From Anaspis maculata (lineage: Eukaryota; Arthropoda; Insecta; Coleoptera; Scraptiidae): a stretch of DNA of 64,000 nucleotides. Positions 21,839 to 34,110 of the stretch are shown piece by piece. The notes beneath the pieces are model-generated. The model made no database searches. It was not told the DNA's origin and saw only the letters and a list, made by a program, of their open reading frames with translations. Made by a program: the position numbers and the translations under genes. The number at the start of each line of letters is the position of its first letter. The stretch's first letter is position 1. The DNA lies in the NCBI GenBank assembly GCA_949128115.1, contig OX421966.1:61439416-61503415 (forward strand). Reading direction: 5' to 3'.

Positions 21839-23586
21839 TAGTCCAGTCAAATTAAGCAAAAATCGAGTCAAACCGGAAATATATTCGGAAGTCGACGAAA
21901 TTTGGTGGATCGATGCAGAATTTAACGTAGAATAACATACTGAAATTCCCGGAAATTCCAAGGCTTGGATTCTTTTTTAGGGCCAATAAAAGAGCACCAT
22001 AAAAGAGTTTCACAATACGATCTCCAAATAGGAGATCAGGTGCATACTTAATTTTTGTAGCAATGCTTTTATTTTGGAATCTTGTTGAAGAAAATAAACT
22101 TACTTACTTACCATCCTTGAAAATTTTCCATTTTTTCTGAGTAACTTGTGAACTATTATTACCTTCAGAACATGTCTACCAGCAAATCGAATGTAGCCTG
22201 TTAAATTATTAAGAGATCAGTACTAAATTTATCACTTTATGGTCAATGGTCTCTGAGATACAGCGGCTGCAAAAACGCAGTGGAAATTACTCAAAATTTA
22301 TTTCCGGATTTTACGTAACAATTTGCATAGTGTCAGTTCAGGGGCTGTAACGTAGACAGTAGTGGGCGGATTTTGATCTGTTTTACATGTCTGGGAAGCC
22401 AATTCAATATTTGGTATTACATTTCTGTCTAGAAGTCGCTAACTTCAAAATGGTACTATCCCTCGACCTTTGAAATCGATGCTTGATGTCCCAAGGAATC
22501 CCTAAAAATCAATTTTTTTCTAACCATGTCATTCGCTTCCTTTAGCAAGTAGGGCAAAACCATCCAGGGAATATATGAAGAATTGGATACCAAAAAAACA
22601 GCATGTTTCGAAATCTCGTTCCTAGTGATGGTTCCTGAGTTATATGGGTTGAAAGACTGAAACGACCTTTTCAGAAAAAAAATAAGTAGTCCAGACACTA
22701 ACTGCTGATTACTGTAAGGACCTTGCATTTGAGGTGTAAAATGCCACTTGGCAGACGTGGAAAATACATCTATATATTAATACGTCTGCTAAGTGGCATT
22801 TTGTATCATCAGATGCAAGGTCCGTACAGTATTCAGCAGTTGGTGGCCGGACCACCTATCTTTTTCTCCAAATAGGTCCTTTTAGTCTTTCAACCCATAT
22901 AACTCAGGAACCATCACTAAAAAAAAGATTCCACAACATGTTATTTTTTGATATTCAATTCTTTATATATTCCTTGGATGGTTTTGTCCTAAGTGAAAAA
23001 TTGAGCAAATAGCATGGTATAAAAAAAATCGATTTTTGAGGATTCTTTTGGACATCAAGTGTCGATTTCAAAGAGCGAGGAAAAGTACCATTTTAAAGTT
23101 GGCGACTTCTAGACAAAAGTGTGATACCTAACGTTGAATTGGTTTTCCAAACATGTGAAACACATTGAAATCCGCACATTTTATTTCCACGTTACAGCTC
23201 CTGAACTGACACTCTATGCAAATTGTTACGTGAAATCCGGAAATAAATTTTGAGTAATTTTTACTGCGTTTTTGCAGACGCTGTTTCTCAAAGACTATTG
23301 ACCACAAAGTAATGAGTTCAATACTGATCTCTTGGGAATTTAACGGGCTACATTTGCTGCTATGGCTTCTGTGTCCTAAAGGTGATAGTTTACAAGTTAT
23401 TCAGAAAAAATCGAAAAATATTAAGGATGGCGCTCTTTTATAGGAAAAAGGAAAAAAGGAAAAAAGCCAAGCCTTGGAATTTTCGGCAATTTCAGTATGT
23501 TATTCTACGTTAAATTCTGCATAGATTCACAAAATTTCGTCATCTCCCGAATTTATTTCCGGTTAAAACCTATTTTGACTGGGCTA
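21839..23586. mobile_element. 1.75-kb fold-back element
   Basis: The left end TAGTCCAGTCAAA pairs with the right end ATTTTGACTGGGCTA. Arms of about 850 bp meet at a tight centre (22740-22805) where AAAATGCCACTT pairs with AAGTGGCATTTT. Pairing includes GGTTCCTGAGTTATATGGGT on one side and its complement on the other. The arms carry many substitutions and a few indels, so it is old. The 90-codon ORF at 22456 is an arm shadow. No transposase and no clear target duplication. Confidence 0.8.
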
Positions 23587-23723
23587 TTTATCTAGGGTGA
23601 AATGCACCTAGGACAAAATATTACAGTTGCGCTCCTGAATCAGAAAAATATTGGAGCTATAGTGGAAGTTGAGGGAAAGGAGTCCGAACTCCTGAAAGAA
23701 ATTCAAATATGTTTGAATATGTT

Positions 23724-24026
23724 TGGTAAAATAAGCGTTGCGAAATCAATCCGTCTGGGTCTATTCCTTGACGTATTTTCATCATTTTGGTCTCTTTCGA
23801 AAGCTACAAGGATGTACTTTGGTTTGAGCCCATTGGCGTTTCCAAAATCCAAAAATAAAATGGAAATTTTTTTTAATTTTGGAAATGCCAATGGGCTCAA
23901 ATTAAAGTACATCTTTGTAGCTTTCGAAAAAGACCAAAATGGTAAAAATCCGTCAAGGAATAGACCCAGACGGATTGATTTCGCAACGCTTATTTTACCA
24001 ATTCAACTCCGTCCTTATAATCGAGG
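23724..24026. mobile_element. MITE, family alpha, copy 2
   Basis: The arms pair closely: TGGTAAAATAAGCGTTGCGA at the left and its complement at the right, continuing through AATCCGTCTGGGTCTATTCC and CTTTCGAAAGCTACA. The spacer is about 40 bp of A+T. The right end has the AATTCAACTCCGTCCTT word shared with the other copies. Because the sequence is a near-palindrome, similar ORFs appear on both strands; they are not genes. Confidence 0.75.
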
Positions 24027-24217
24027 TCTGGAAACTCAATAAGAGTCCCGGCAAATTTTCGCATGAGCTTTGCATAAACGTATACATTCATCCTGATGCG
24101 TGTTCGCCAAAAAAAATCATTCCCACCACTTTTTACCTACCCATACCTACCTCTCATTTATTATTTCGTCGAGAGGTATAGTGAGTGTCCTGTTTCACTG
24201 AAGCTTTAAGATCCTTG

Positions 24218-25295
24218 GCCCGTATTCATATCCCCCTTTCAGTGTTAAAAGCGGTTTTAAAGATGCGCCTCTAACATTTCCGTATTCATACGTGGTTTTA
24301 GTGTGCCTCTATCATCACTTTAAACAGGCGTCTCTAAAGTCGTCTTAAAAGGGGATGTTTAGAGACGCGTCTATTCATATGTCTCTTTTACGGGTCTTTA
24401 AGCGACTTTGGATGGTCTCACGCATGCGTCAAGTTAGATGGGATTCAAATGTGCCAACAGGCGTGTTTTGAGTCTATTTAACCTACAAGCTGTGCCGTGT
24501 GTTCTTGGGAAGTGTGAAGAAAATCACATTTTGTTTCTAAAATATTGATTTAATTGAATTAATGAAGCATGCCGCCGAAATGCGGAAAGTGCGCAATGCT
24601 CTGGATGTCCGCCCCGAAAACGGCCAACTCTTCCTATTTTTTTTTCATGACCGCGCGTCATCTTGGCGTTGCTGGACCTGTCCTCGATTACGACTTGTTT
24701 ACCAACACAATGTCTGATTTTTTTTCTTCGCTAAAATTCTTAGCGCGCTTTCAGTCATACTTCTTTACTATTTACTGTACTCAAGACGGGGACGACTTAC
24801 ACAAAACAGTCGAAACAGGTGTTCACTTCTTAAGTTAACAGATCCAGGCCGCTATTCTTGAAAATGTGGAAGAAACTCCCTGAAAGTTTTATGCGAGGCT
24901 TTATGCAATCCGCAGTACATCAATGTAGCAAGAGTTGCCAGCGCTTCCGTTTTGCCAGGGGGAGCTGCTCGGGGTTAATCACTAGACAAAGAAAACAGAT
25001 CCAGCTGGGCCGTGATTGGTGTATGTATCTACTTTCTCTGTCTAGTGATCTACCCGGAGCGGCTCCCGGCGCAAAACGAAAGCGGCTGGGGGTTCTTGCC
25101 TACCTGCGTCTACCTTCGGGTAGGCAGTTTTGAGTACATTTCACAACGTTGCCAAATCAACACCCCCTTTAGCTGGATGGGCCCTAACAGGACGTAAAAG
25201 GTGGCCTATGAATACGACCGCTTTTATCAGGTAGCCGAGCACTTTTTGTTAGAGGCATGCTAAATGTGGCTTAAAAGTGGGATATGAATACGGGC
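24218..25295. mobile_element. 1.08-kb TIR element, GCCCGTATTCATA ends
   Basis: The left end GCCCGTATTCATATCCC and the right end, read on the minus strand GCCCGTATTCATATCCC, are identical over 17 bases. CCTTG is repeated directly outside (24213-24217 and 25296-25300), a likely 5-bp target duplication. Subterminal regions repeat the TATTCATA word several times. The interior contains a nested hairpin (24941-25085) and, next to it at 24847-24940, a partial relative of the 26786-26961 element. No transposase is visible. The superfamily is uncertain. Confidence 0.75.
24941..25085. repeat. Nested hairpin
   Basis: GCGCTTCCGTTTTGCCAGGG at the left pairs with GGCGCAAAACGAAAGCGG at the right, and the inner CACTAGACAAAGAAAA pairs with CTTTCTCTGTCTAGTG. 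It lies wholly inside the 24218-25295 element. Confidence 0.7.
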
Positions 25296-25355
25296 CCTTG
25301 GCTTTAAGCTTATTGTGCCACCGTTACCTACCTACCTACCTCACCTACTTAGGGC

Positions 25356-25500
25356 CGGTATTTCCATCTCCGGATAAAGTTCCGGATAGTTTTGTCCGGC
25401 GGATAAGTGCCAATATGCGTCTTTTCACCTCCAGATAGAGTTGTCCGTCGGATAAACTCCTCTATCCGGCGGTATAACTTATCCGGAGCTTGAACCACCA
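25356..25500. repeat. Imperfect inverted repeat with CCGGATAA words
   Basis: It starts GGGCCGGTATTTCCATCTCC and contains at least six copies of CGGATA or its complement. Its two halves pair only partly. It resembles the eroded end of a TIR transposon, but no partner end or target duplication was found. Confidence 0.45.
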
Positions 25501-26785
25501 GATAAATATTATCTTGACAAAGATGGTAGAAAATCACATCTGATAACTCATCACAGTTGACAATTTTCAGCTGGAGTATAAGAAATAGAACAGCACCCTA
25601 GAAGTCAGGACAAGAAACTAAATTTGTCTGCAAAAGTTGCAAAAAATTTGTTTGCCAAACACATCGGATTGTTTGCTCAGCCGTTTACTCATACTGCATG
25701 GATTGCCATAATAACAATTTATTTGATACAAAAATGTGTTTCAAAATTTTATTTTTCTTCAATTCTGGCTTATTCATTGGAGCTTTCAATTTTATCAATC
25801 AAAATTTGAGTAAACGGTTTTTTATTTTCAATTACCTACATCAACGTGTTTCAAACTACCTCCATCAATCTATCCGTTTCACGATTTCTGGAATTTGTTG
25901 TGCGTACCTACTTTTGATAGGTTAGTTAACAAAAAACTTGTGAAAAAATTAATGAAGTTCAAAAAATTTCGGAAGATGATTTATTTTTTCAAAAATAACT
26001 CAGTGAATTTTTCATCATTTTTGTAGAATAGATTTGATTACAGTTTGAAACTTTCATTCAACTGAACTCAATGCTACAAACTCGAAAAAAAATTTCGATC
26101 CTCAAGAAACTTTAGCAATTTTTACAAATTTTAACAAATTTTGTGAACATGTGTTCTGTTGAAGTGTGATATATATTTATAATGAGGATGAAAAGCGGAA
26201 TCGATTCCCATATTGAAGAACAGAATGTACAATTTGAGAAAAATGTTCAATGTTGCACCCTGTAAGCGTTATACCACAAAAAAATTTTGTGGGCAAATTC
26301 GAAACCTACGGAAAAAATTATATGAGAATCGTTTTTCGGCTTTTGAATTACTTTCAAGGGAAATTCTCCAGAGGGGGGGGGTTAATTTATACGTGAACAC
26401 CCTGTACACGTTTTCCTTTTTCTGCGGGCATTTTTTTCGTTTTTCAAAAATTCATTGGGAAAGGATCTACGATTTTTTTCGAAAAGTTGTGCACTGTTGA
26501 AAGTTTGCCATTTTGACACTAGTTTTGTTGTCACCCTGTACTTATACGATAAATCAACGTCCACGTGACTTAGCATGGCATTTTGTAGCCAGAAGAATGA
26601 CCTATCCGGCATCACCGCACTCTTTGAAATCGGTTGGTTTTTCTACGAGATCTTTGATCTTGAGGCCTCTGAACCCTCTGAAAATGTTGAAACAAGTTCA
26701 TACACCAAGCCTAAAGCATAAAGATTGAAGAGTAACGCCTTAGAAGCATGCCGGGCAGCAATAGATTGCTGTTAATAGCCTGGGT
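25501..26785. other. Unassigned A+T-rich sequence with CAGGGTG-type ends
   Basis: CACCCTGTA words occur near 26258, 26395 and 26535. These match the ends of the fold-back family but could not be paired into a complete element. The stretch 26400-26740 resembles 50640-50990 in block order, so both may be relics of one family. No gene is supported. Confidence 0.4.
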
Positions 26786-26961
26786 CGCTATTCTTGAATC
26801 GTGTGAGAAAAGTCCCTGGGAGTGAAATACATTCCGCAGTATACACTGATGTAGTAAATGTTGCCTAAAATCGTGGTTTTGAGGCAACTCTCGCTACAGA
26901 AGTGTAGTACGGATTATATAAAACTCCCAGGGACTTTTCTCGCATGATTCAAGAAAAGCGG
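26786..26961. mobile_element. ~180-bp hairpin MITE
   Basis: CGCTATTCTTGAATCGTGTG at the left pairs with the right end TTCAAGAAAAGCG, and GAGAAAAGTCCCTGGGAG pairs with its complement near 26920-26940. A partial relative lies at 24847-24940. Confidence 0.75.
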
Positions 26962-27111
26962 CTCTGGTCTTTCGACTTTACTCCTTAATCCGCAAGCGGT
27001 ATTGAATTTGGTGTCCTGAACTTCTGAACCAGGCCTTATTCTGGGAAAATTGCCTTGAGTTGGAGAATAATTGCCCATCCCATTCATCGGAGTGTATCGA
27101 TTGAAGCGTCA

Positions 27112-27355
27112 TCATATCAGTTTCGGCTGGCAAAAACCGCGTTCCAGATCGAAACAGATTTTTGTAAGTTGGCGAATTCCGGCCCTCCTATTTGAACATA
27201 ATGTCGGATGTCTCTTGAGTATATCTTCAAATGCTGCGACTATCCTTTTCCTCAGCTCTCCCACCGTGTTGGCTCGGGTTTTATAAACGATTTCTTTCAC
27301 GTTTCTCCATTAAAACAAATCCAAAAATGTCAGGTCAGGAGACCGTGCTGGTCAT
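27112..27355 (-). pseudogene. Tc1/mariner-type transposase C-terminal relic
   Basis: The minus-strand frame contains PARSPDLTFLDLF, the conserved region around the third catalytic acidic residue of IS630/Tc1/mariner DDE transposases, followed by the typical downstream stretch VKEIVYKT, a helix-rich region and a final stop at 27112. The frame has an in-frame stop just before PARSPD, where the family usually has Trp, and another stop a few residues after the motif, where Leu is usual. The DNA-binding region and first two catalytic residues are absent. It is therefore a truncated, inactive fragment. Confidence 0.75.
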
Positions 27356-27365
27356 GACACAGGAC

Positions 27366-27825
27366 CTGGGCCGGCCTCACAGCTTTTGGCGCCCAAGGCG
27401 AAGTTCTCTAAGGCGGCCTTTTATTGATGAAAAATAGCCAACACACACAATTTGCACAATTTTCCAGATATTGGCTTGTTGTCTGATAATAACGAAGCTT
27501 GAAGAACTTGCGTTGCCAAACCAAGTTCCATGAAAATCGCTACAATTTTCAAGCTGACAGTTCAAACCAAAGCCTCTCTCTACTCGACTACGAAAGTATT
27601 ATTTTGATTTTATCAGTTTATAGACAACTGAAAGTCCCAGAAAAAGATCACAAAAAGTGAGTTCTTCACTGATCAGAATATTTATACAGGATAATGAGAG
27701 GAGTCCTCTAGTAGCGGGGTATTTTATAGTAAACACGCTGTACAAAAACCAAAGGACAAAATCTGTTGTGGGGCGACACAAAACTTTTCCGGCGGTATCC
27801 AGAGACGTCAGTAATGACTTTGATC
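27366..27825. other. Nothing recognised
   Basis: Short ORFs on both strands (27377 minus, 27599 minus) show no motif. Confidence 0.4.
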
Positions 27826-28130
27826 GAAGTGTCCCTTCGGGTGAGAAGTTAGAATTGGAGAGAAAGATTGAAAATATTTGCAGGAAATTGGAAATTTTGT
27901 CAGGGAAATTTGAATTTTCAGGGAAACCTCATTTTTTTCCAAATCACCTTATTGTGGAAATCGTCAATTAGTCTTCTCTTCAAGCTCCATCATGTGAGTC
28001 TGATCTCGATAACCGAGGCCGGTTTTATATTTCCAGCAGGAAAATTTCCGGGAAATTGGAGAAAAATTGTTGGAAAATGTTCAAGAACCCGTTACCTGTT
28101 CACGGAATAAAAAGTTGGAAAATTTGCAGT
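27826..28130 (+). repeat. Dispersed ~300-bp repeat, copy 2
   Basis: Opposite orientation to 435-740, with the same landmarks (CCTTCGGGTGAGAA, GGAAATTT runs, AAGAACCCGTTACCTGTT). Family unknown. Confidence 0.6.
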
Positions 28131-29310
28131 TCTTCCAGAGAGGAAAACTCTAAACCGTAGGTCCGATTTTGAAAATTTTTCCTCCAAAAATTGATATAAT
28201 CTTTTCTCCAACTTTCATTCGCAGCGTGTTTGCACCTTAAATGAATATTTCGTGGGGCTCACCGCGTGTTGAAGATTGCATTGCAGTTTTTTTCAAATTC
28301 ACGGAATGTGCAAAATTTCATATTGAAAACATTACCGTCGGAAAATTGAAGCTGTCTCGATTTTGAAAATAGATCTACACGACGCCCAGTTCAATCTACT
28401 TCCGATATCAGTCGAAATTTTTTTAAAAAAGTCGATTCTCTAGCAGGTATGAATTTTTGAGTGGAGTGCTGCATCAAAAGCGAGTCATCCTGGTCGAAAT
28501 CCGGGTGAAAGGCCCTCTCGAGTGGCAACGGCTAGGAAAATTTTGAAAATTCATAACGCTTGACGGGAAAGTCGTGGAAAACTGCAACTGCAGACTTAAT
28601 TTGACTCTCATGTTTTGTTGCTTCCTGCCAAATCTGGTCCCAATCCATCGTATAGATTTTGAATGATTGAGTTGTAAAGTTTTGAACCTTGACATTTTTT
28701 ATTATTTGACAAATGACAGGTAGGGCAATATTTCCAACTGTTCTGAATACAATATTTTATGGGCTTTTAAACGGCATTTCGCAGGTCAAGTTTTGTGAGA
28801 TATAGCTTCTGTCATTTTTTGATTGTGACACTTCCGTTTGACAGAGGACAGCCAAAAACTAATCAGCTCATTTAACAGCAAGACCTTGTCTCTATGTCAA
28901 ATTTCGAGTCGATCAGATCATCGGTTCGGCAGCTATCGTGTCAGAACGTTTTTCCTGCATCCTGCATCATTACATAACTTTCCCTTGGACGGGCCGGGAA
29001 AGTAATTGGACGGGCCGGGAAAGTGAGAACATGTGAGGGGCATAAACAGCTGTTACGCCCGAGGTGCATATTCGCAGTTTGAGGCCTTCCTTCATCTGTT
29101 AACGTGATTATGCTAAATCACAACCTGGAAACCTTTGCGCAAATGGCGGAGGCGCGACTTTCCAGTGCATGCCAGTCTATACATATGTATATACGCAAAT
29201 CTGATGGATGTTTCTGGACCCGTCGCAACCTCACTGGCGGCAATGATTGCGGAATATGAAAGAGAGCCCGAGTAATGTTCCTGAAGGAAGGTAAAACGAG
29301 GAGTGTATAA
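28131..29310. other. Unassigned sequence
   Basis: A 20-bp direct duplication containing TTGGACGGGCCGGGAAAGT occurs at about 28985-29024. No gene or bounded element is recognised otherwise. Confidence 0.4.
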
Positions 29311-29312
29311 TA

Positions 29313-31065
29313 GTGCGGCGGTTAGTGGGCGATTTCGAGACCTACCTTGCATTTTATTCTAGAGGATTCAAACTTTGCAGAGTTGTAGTACATACCAGCT
29401 TACTTTTAAGAAGTGGGAACAAGGTTGCAAACCTGGGAGAGCAGCAGTATAGCAAGTTGTCTACCTAACAGGGGTAGATTTCGAATCCTCAACAAATCGT
29501 TTGTTTCGGTGACTTTCATGGGCTGGGATCGGTCCTCCACCTGACATTTACTAGTAACGGGCATATATCGACCTTGGCGATGAGTTGTGGCAGCGGGTTG
29601 CCTATCTTTCAGGGGCACAAACAGCAATCAGCGGAATAAGGTTAGCCCGGACGTTACGGGGTTACAGCCTTGCAAAAAGAATGATCAAACGATGAGACTT
29701 GTCACAAAATGTTCATTAGGCCCCTGAGCAACTTTTAAGAGGTGATGTCACGGTGAGTTTCCTTGCAGACGTCGTGTACAGGGTGTTCAATAATTCAACA
29801 ATTCCAACTCCCGAACCAAAAAAGTTGGAGTCATGGAAGTTACAACATAAATTTACAATTTGATGTTTGTAAGGATAAAATGAACCGCGTCTCCATATCT
29901 TTAGCCGTTTCTAAGAAATCCTGAAATTAGTGGTCAGTTTCATGGAAATTCACATTTTTTCACAAATCAGTAATTTCCGAGGTGATTTCCTAAGATATTT
30001 CAGTGAAATTCGGTAGTCCTTTAAAGAGTAAAGTCAATAATGAAATGCCGTTTGTTGCTATTGTCCCTGTCTACTATCTTCGAAAATATGACAGTCAACT
30101 CTTTTTCTTCTCATGGCCGCCATCTTGAAGTCACCCATTATTGAATGAGTGACGAATTGATCTGTACTAATGATAATGGTCATAGGCAATAATCTCAGTG
30201 CAAAAATAACCATTCCCAGTGAGTAGATCCTTTTCTGTTGACTATAATCCCGGCTATTTAAAAGTATGAAATTTTATAGTGCACTTCCCATTTTTTCAGA
30301 ATATTTTTAGGCTATTTCAGGAAAGACTGAGCTTGAATCAAAATGGTTTTGTATCCCACTTCGAAAAAGAAAGAGAATAATTTTGAACACCCTCCTTCAT
30401 CTATCCTATGGTCATTTTGACCATGGTGAGCGCCAAAGCTCTGTGAAACTCGGGAAAATGTGTTCAATGGTCCTACAGCTCTTTTTGGTCAATTAAAAAG
30501 AAGTTGCACACTGGGTATAGTTATTTTTGCATCTGTATTATTCCTCAAGACCATGATTTATATTGCCAATTGATTTTCCAGTTATTCAATAATGAGTGGA
30601 TTCAAGATGGCGGCCATAAGGAGAAAAACAATTGACTGTCGTATTTTCGAATATAGCAGGCGAGGACGGTGGTAGCACACGGCATTCTTTTTCTGACTTT
30701 ACTCTCTATGGTTCTATCGAATTTCATCCGAATATCTTGAAAAATAACTGAGTTATTGAAAATGGTGATGGGAACACTATGATTCCGGTATTATTTGTTT
30801 GTGTCCCTGGAAGGTAGACAAGCCGCTTCCACGACCTATCGCCAAGGTTGACATATGGGACCGATCCTCGTCCACAAAAGTCAACAAAACGGACGATTTG
30901 TTGAGGTTTTAAAATCTACCCCTGTTAGGTAGGCAACCCGCTGCTCTTCCGGGGTTGCAACCTTGTTTTCACTTCTAAAGAGAAAGCTGGGAGTATGTAC
31001 TGCAACTGTGCCAAGTCTGAATGCTCTCGAATAAAATGCAAGGTAGGTTTGACTAACCGTCGCAC
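29313..31065. mobile_element. 1.75-kb fold-back element
   Basis: The left end GTGCGGCGGTTAG and right end CTAACCGTCGCAC are inverted repeats flanked by TA (29311-29312 and 31066-31067). Outer arms 29313-29660 and 30745-31065 pair, then 29960-30300 pairs with 30430-30745 around a centre near 30400. The left arm holds about 290 extra bases (29660-29960), including a GTACAGGGTGTTC end, so a further insertion or a deletion has made it asymmetric. Both arms carry the ATGGCCGCCATCTTGAA word. No transposase is visible. Confidence 0.8.
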
Positions 31066-31067
31066 TA

Positions 31068-33066
31068 TAAGCGGAGATGAGCCAATCGACACCGGATTCA
31101 AATTCACAGCGACAACGAGCGATTGATCGGCGAAGTTGAGCTAGCGAGCATTTGAGTGCGGAATAATAATTGACGTGTATTTAGTAGCAAGCAGTGATAA
31201 ACAGTGTGGTGTTTGAACGTTTGTCCCTCAATAATTATAAAAGTACCCAGCGTAAATTCGTAACAATAGCGATGGCTCATTTACTGATGGATCCGAAAAA
31301 ATACTACTGGATCCGAAAAAATACTGCTAAATACTATTCTCATTTATCATTAGACAACAAAGAATATACACGCGTATGCTTGGATTTTAACGTAAGATCA
31401 ATCTGCATGAATTAACTCATCAATGAATAATTATTTGGCTTGAATGCAATTTAGGCTAAACTGCTGCACAACAGCAAGGTCTATAGTACCTACCCACCAT
31501 GGTGTCTACCAATACGCAATTGTCGGACACAGACACAATTACTACATACCAATTATTGTGTTTACGCAAAGAATTTACATTGCGGTCGAACCCTTGTTAG
31601 TTAGTCGATTAGAGTGATGTCCTGCAGGCATGTAACTCCCTCGGTATGTTTGAATTCAACCGCAAATATCCTAAAAGCTAACCGGCGGCATGGGAGGGTA
31701 CACCCTCGGTATAGTTTAGTGTGGTCTTCTTCTCATTATTGTTTCAAGTGTTGGGTCTTCTGTTCTCGCGAATCGTATAGTGAAGGTGGGATATATGGCG
31801 GTGTACGGAAGAGGTGGAGTGGGTTGGTAATCGTATAGAGAGAAGGTCGAAAGATCGAAAACTGCTGATAATGGCACTATAACAATAATTGGTCGTATAC
31901 CGGGGGGGTATTATGTGTGTCAGTTTGGTAAGCCCGGCGAGGATATTTATTGTAATCCTCGTCGGTCCTCATCCTTGCGCCTGCTGGCTCCTTGTGTGAG
32001 CACGAAATCCTCTCTTGGTTTACACAATGCCGTCTACCTACGGCCGAGATATTGTGTGCGTCCGGTGGCGGGCACGACCGGAAAATCCCCTGGGTGGCTG
32101 TGCTTGTCGGAGAAAGTGGGCTCGAAACTTGGAATTTCAGTTTAATAACGGCAAGTTTTCGGAATATACGACGGCTATAGCTCAAAAGCTGAGGCGGCGT
32201 TTCTTGAGTAAACTGCAGGTAACTATACAAAGTTCTGGAAAGTCCCAATTGAAACCGTAACGAATTTAACATAACCAAACTAACCCAATAGATACCAGTC
32301 TAAAATCGATAAGAATTCTTCTTATTTTGATACATTGGTTTTATTGCGGTTCTTATTTGGAAGCATTGGTTTTGCTGTGGATTCTATTTCGAGTTATTGG
32401 TTTTGTTGGGTTGTAACTTGGATTTATTGATTTTGACCTGGTTTTCATTTGTATGTAATGGGTTTAGTGCGGTCTTTATCTGAACTTATTTGTTTCAGGC
32501 TTTGTTAGAACTTCAATTCACTGTTCTAGCTTTCAATCTGAGATTCACCTTTCAAATGCAATTTTAATGGTAAATCCAGATATAAATAATATTCCGTATG
32601 AGTGATTTCATTAGAACTCACCTGAAATAAATATTAGATAGGTATCCAAATATCAACTTCTCTTGATCTAATTTGGATATCCAATCCAAAATCATTTCTG
32701 AATTTTATACTGATCTACCTAGAATCTCCAGGTACTTTGACAATATCATCATTATTTTTTTCAATGTCGATAAATCAAAGAGCAGACGTCATTGTCGCCT
32801 GATAAAAAGTAAAATTGCGAACCTCCTTTACTAGAAATAAAGTTTACTATCTTGGGTGATAAAAAGGAATAAAGCATGCGAGAAAACTATCCAGTGGGCG
32901 CTATCTGTTTGACCTTTGAGCTGCAACTTTACGATTTGGGCTAGTCTGGTGTGCATTGGTGTGACGTGCTGCCCCCCCCCGCCCGCCTGCTATGTGTCTG
33001 TTGTTTTCTCGAGGGTTTCTTTGCCCCGGCTAGCTAGACATACTGGCACAATCAACGAGCACTCAC
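31068..33066. other. Unassigned; possible intron
   Basis: 31890-32270 is richer in G+C than the rest, and contains a short plus-strand open stretch framed by AG and GT dinucleotides, but it matches no family I know. If the exon at 33067-33278 is real, this is its downstream intron on the minus strand. Confidence 0.35.
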
Positions 33067-33278
33067 CGTTGATCCCACGCTGGCCCTTCATGCGACGTCC
33101 CACGGACGGCGAAACGAGCGCCAAGGGCCTGTCCGGTCGCAGGGAAGGCCTTTTGAGATCCTGAGGGGTAACAAGAGGCTCGGGAGTGACGGGTTCCACG
33201 GCAGTTTCCGCCCAGACCGCTTCGACCATCGAGTCTATGCTGGAGGACCGAGGCAGGCGGCTGTTCAGCGTATCCCTC
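33067..33278 (-). CDS. Internal coding exon of an unidentified gene
   Basis: On the minus strand a good acceptor (TTTCATTTGTTTCTTGCAG, then the exon from 33278) and a strong donor (ACG|GTGAGT, exon end 33067) enclose 212 bp that are G+C-rich against an A+T-rich background and free of repeats. One frame is open through the whole exon: one base completes the incoming codon, then 70 codons, then one base of the next. The peptide contains LNSRLPRSSSIDSMVEAVW and a Pro- and Val-rich middle, then basic VGRRMKGQRG. It reads as a Ser-rich, probably unstructured regulatory segment. I do not recognise the protein. No neighbouring exon was found in the window, so its introns must be long. Confidence 0.6.
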
Positions 33279-33694
33279 CTGCAAGAAACAAATGAAACAT
33301 AGAATAATCACATACGAAGATTTCTTTGAACTGTCTCAACTACGAGCACTAGAGCAAGGTATCATTTGCATTTTGTGGAGCAGACAGCAGTCAAGTCCTA
33401 TGTAGCAGAAGTATATGGTATTAGGACCTTTGAGCGCAATAGCGGTGAGATGTAGCCACATCAAAATTGTGCATAACTGTATCACTTGGGCCAAAATTCA
33501 ACGTGGACACCAATAAGAAGAACCTTCGTAACAACATTCAAGCTAAGTCCGATTACTTCTATTTTCACTTTCATAACTAACTCTTCACACACAGGCTCTA
33601 CTTTTATCTTGAGAAAGAATATTTTGTCCTTGACAGGGACAAATTAAATCACCCGCAAGTTAACTTGGGTATGGGAACCCAAACAGGATTAAGA
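33279..33694. other. Probable intron, nothing recognised
   Basis: Directly upstream (minus strand) of the exon, with a pyrimidine-rich run next to the acceptor. No repeat is identified up to the gypsy relic. Confidence 0.4.
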
Positions 33695-34110
33695 TGAAGC
33701 TTTTAAAATCTTGAAAAGTTCCTCATCTCAGTGCTGATATTGCGTCAAGCCATGTCAAGCCCATCCGACCATACCTTCTCATTTGAGAACTGATGCAAGT
33801 GTAGCATGTTTCTTCCAGAAAGAGGGAGCTGAGAAACGTCCCGTGGAATATGCGAGCCGGACTGACCGTAGCCGAAAGAAATTTTCCAACAACCAAGCGA
33901 GAAGCTTTGACTGTTGTATGAGCCGTGACAAACCTTTGCTGCTACACTGGAGGCTTAGCTTTCATAGCCAGCACTGATCACCAACCTCTTCGTTCACTAA
34001 TAAATTGGAGTCGCCAAGCGGGAGATTAGGCAGATGAACCCTTAGGTCTGCAAGCCTACGACTTACGAATTGATTATACACCGGGGTCACCGGGTCGCTA
34101 ACAAGACGTA
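33695..34110 (+). pseudogene. Ty3/gypsy pol relic (RT end and RNase H)
   Basis: Across the three forward frames the block reads as the end of a Ty3/gypsy reverse transcriptase (EAFKILK) followed by the RNase H domain: LRTDAS with its catalytic Asp, RPVEYASR, an N-F-x-x-N region, TDHQPLR with a further Asp in another frame, and the closing LQAYDL..IDYTPGS..R region. Frame changes occur at least twice, near 33780 and near 33900-33970. Integrase, protease, gag and LTRs are not seen. It is a short dead fragment of an LTR retrotransposon, in the same region as, but opposite to, the host exon. Confidence 0.8.

Noticed and set aside
23602..24042. 146-codon plus-strand ORF, the second longest in the window
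   Set aside because: It runs through a near-palindromic MITE, with a similar ORF on the opposite strand, and is not conserved in the other copies.
32142..32224. Plus-strand open stretch between AG and GT signals in a GC-rich segment
   Set aside because: Weak acceptor, no family similarity, and no supporting neighbour exon on that strand.
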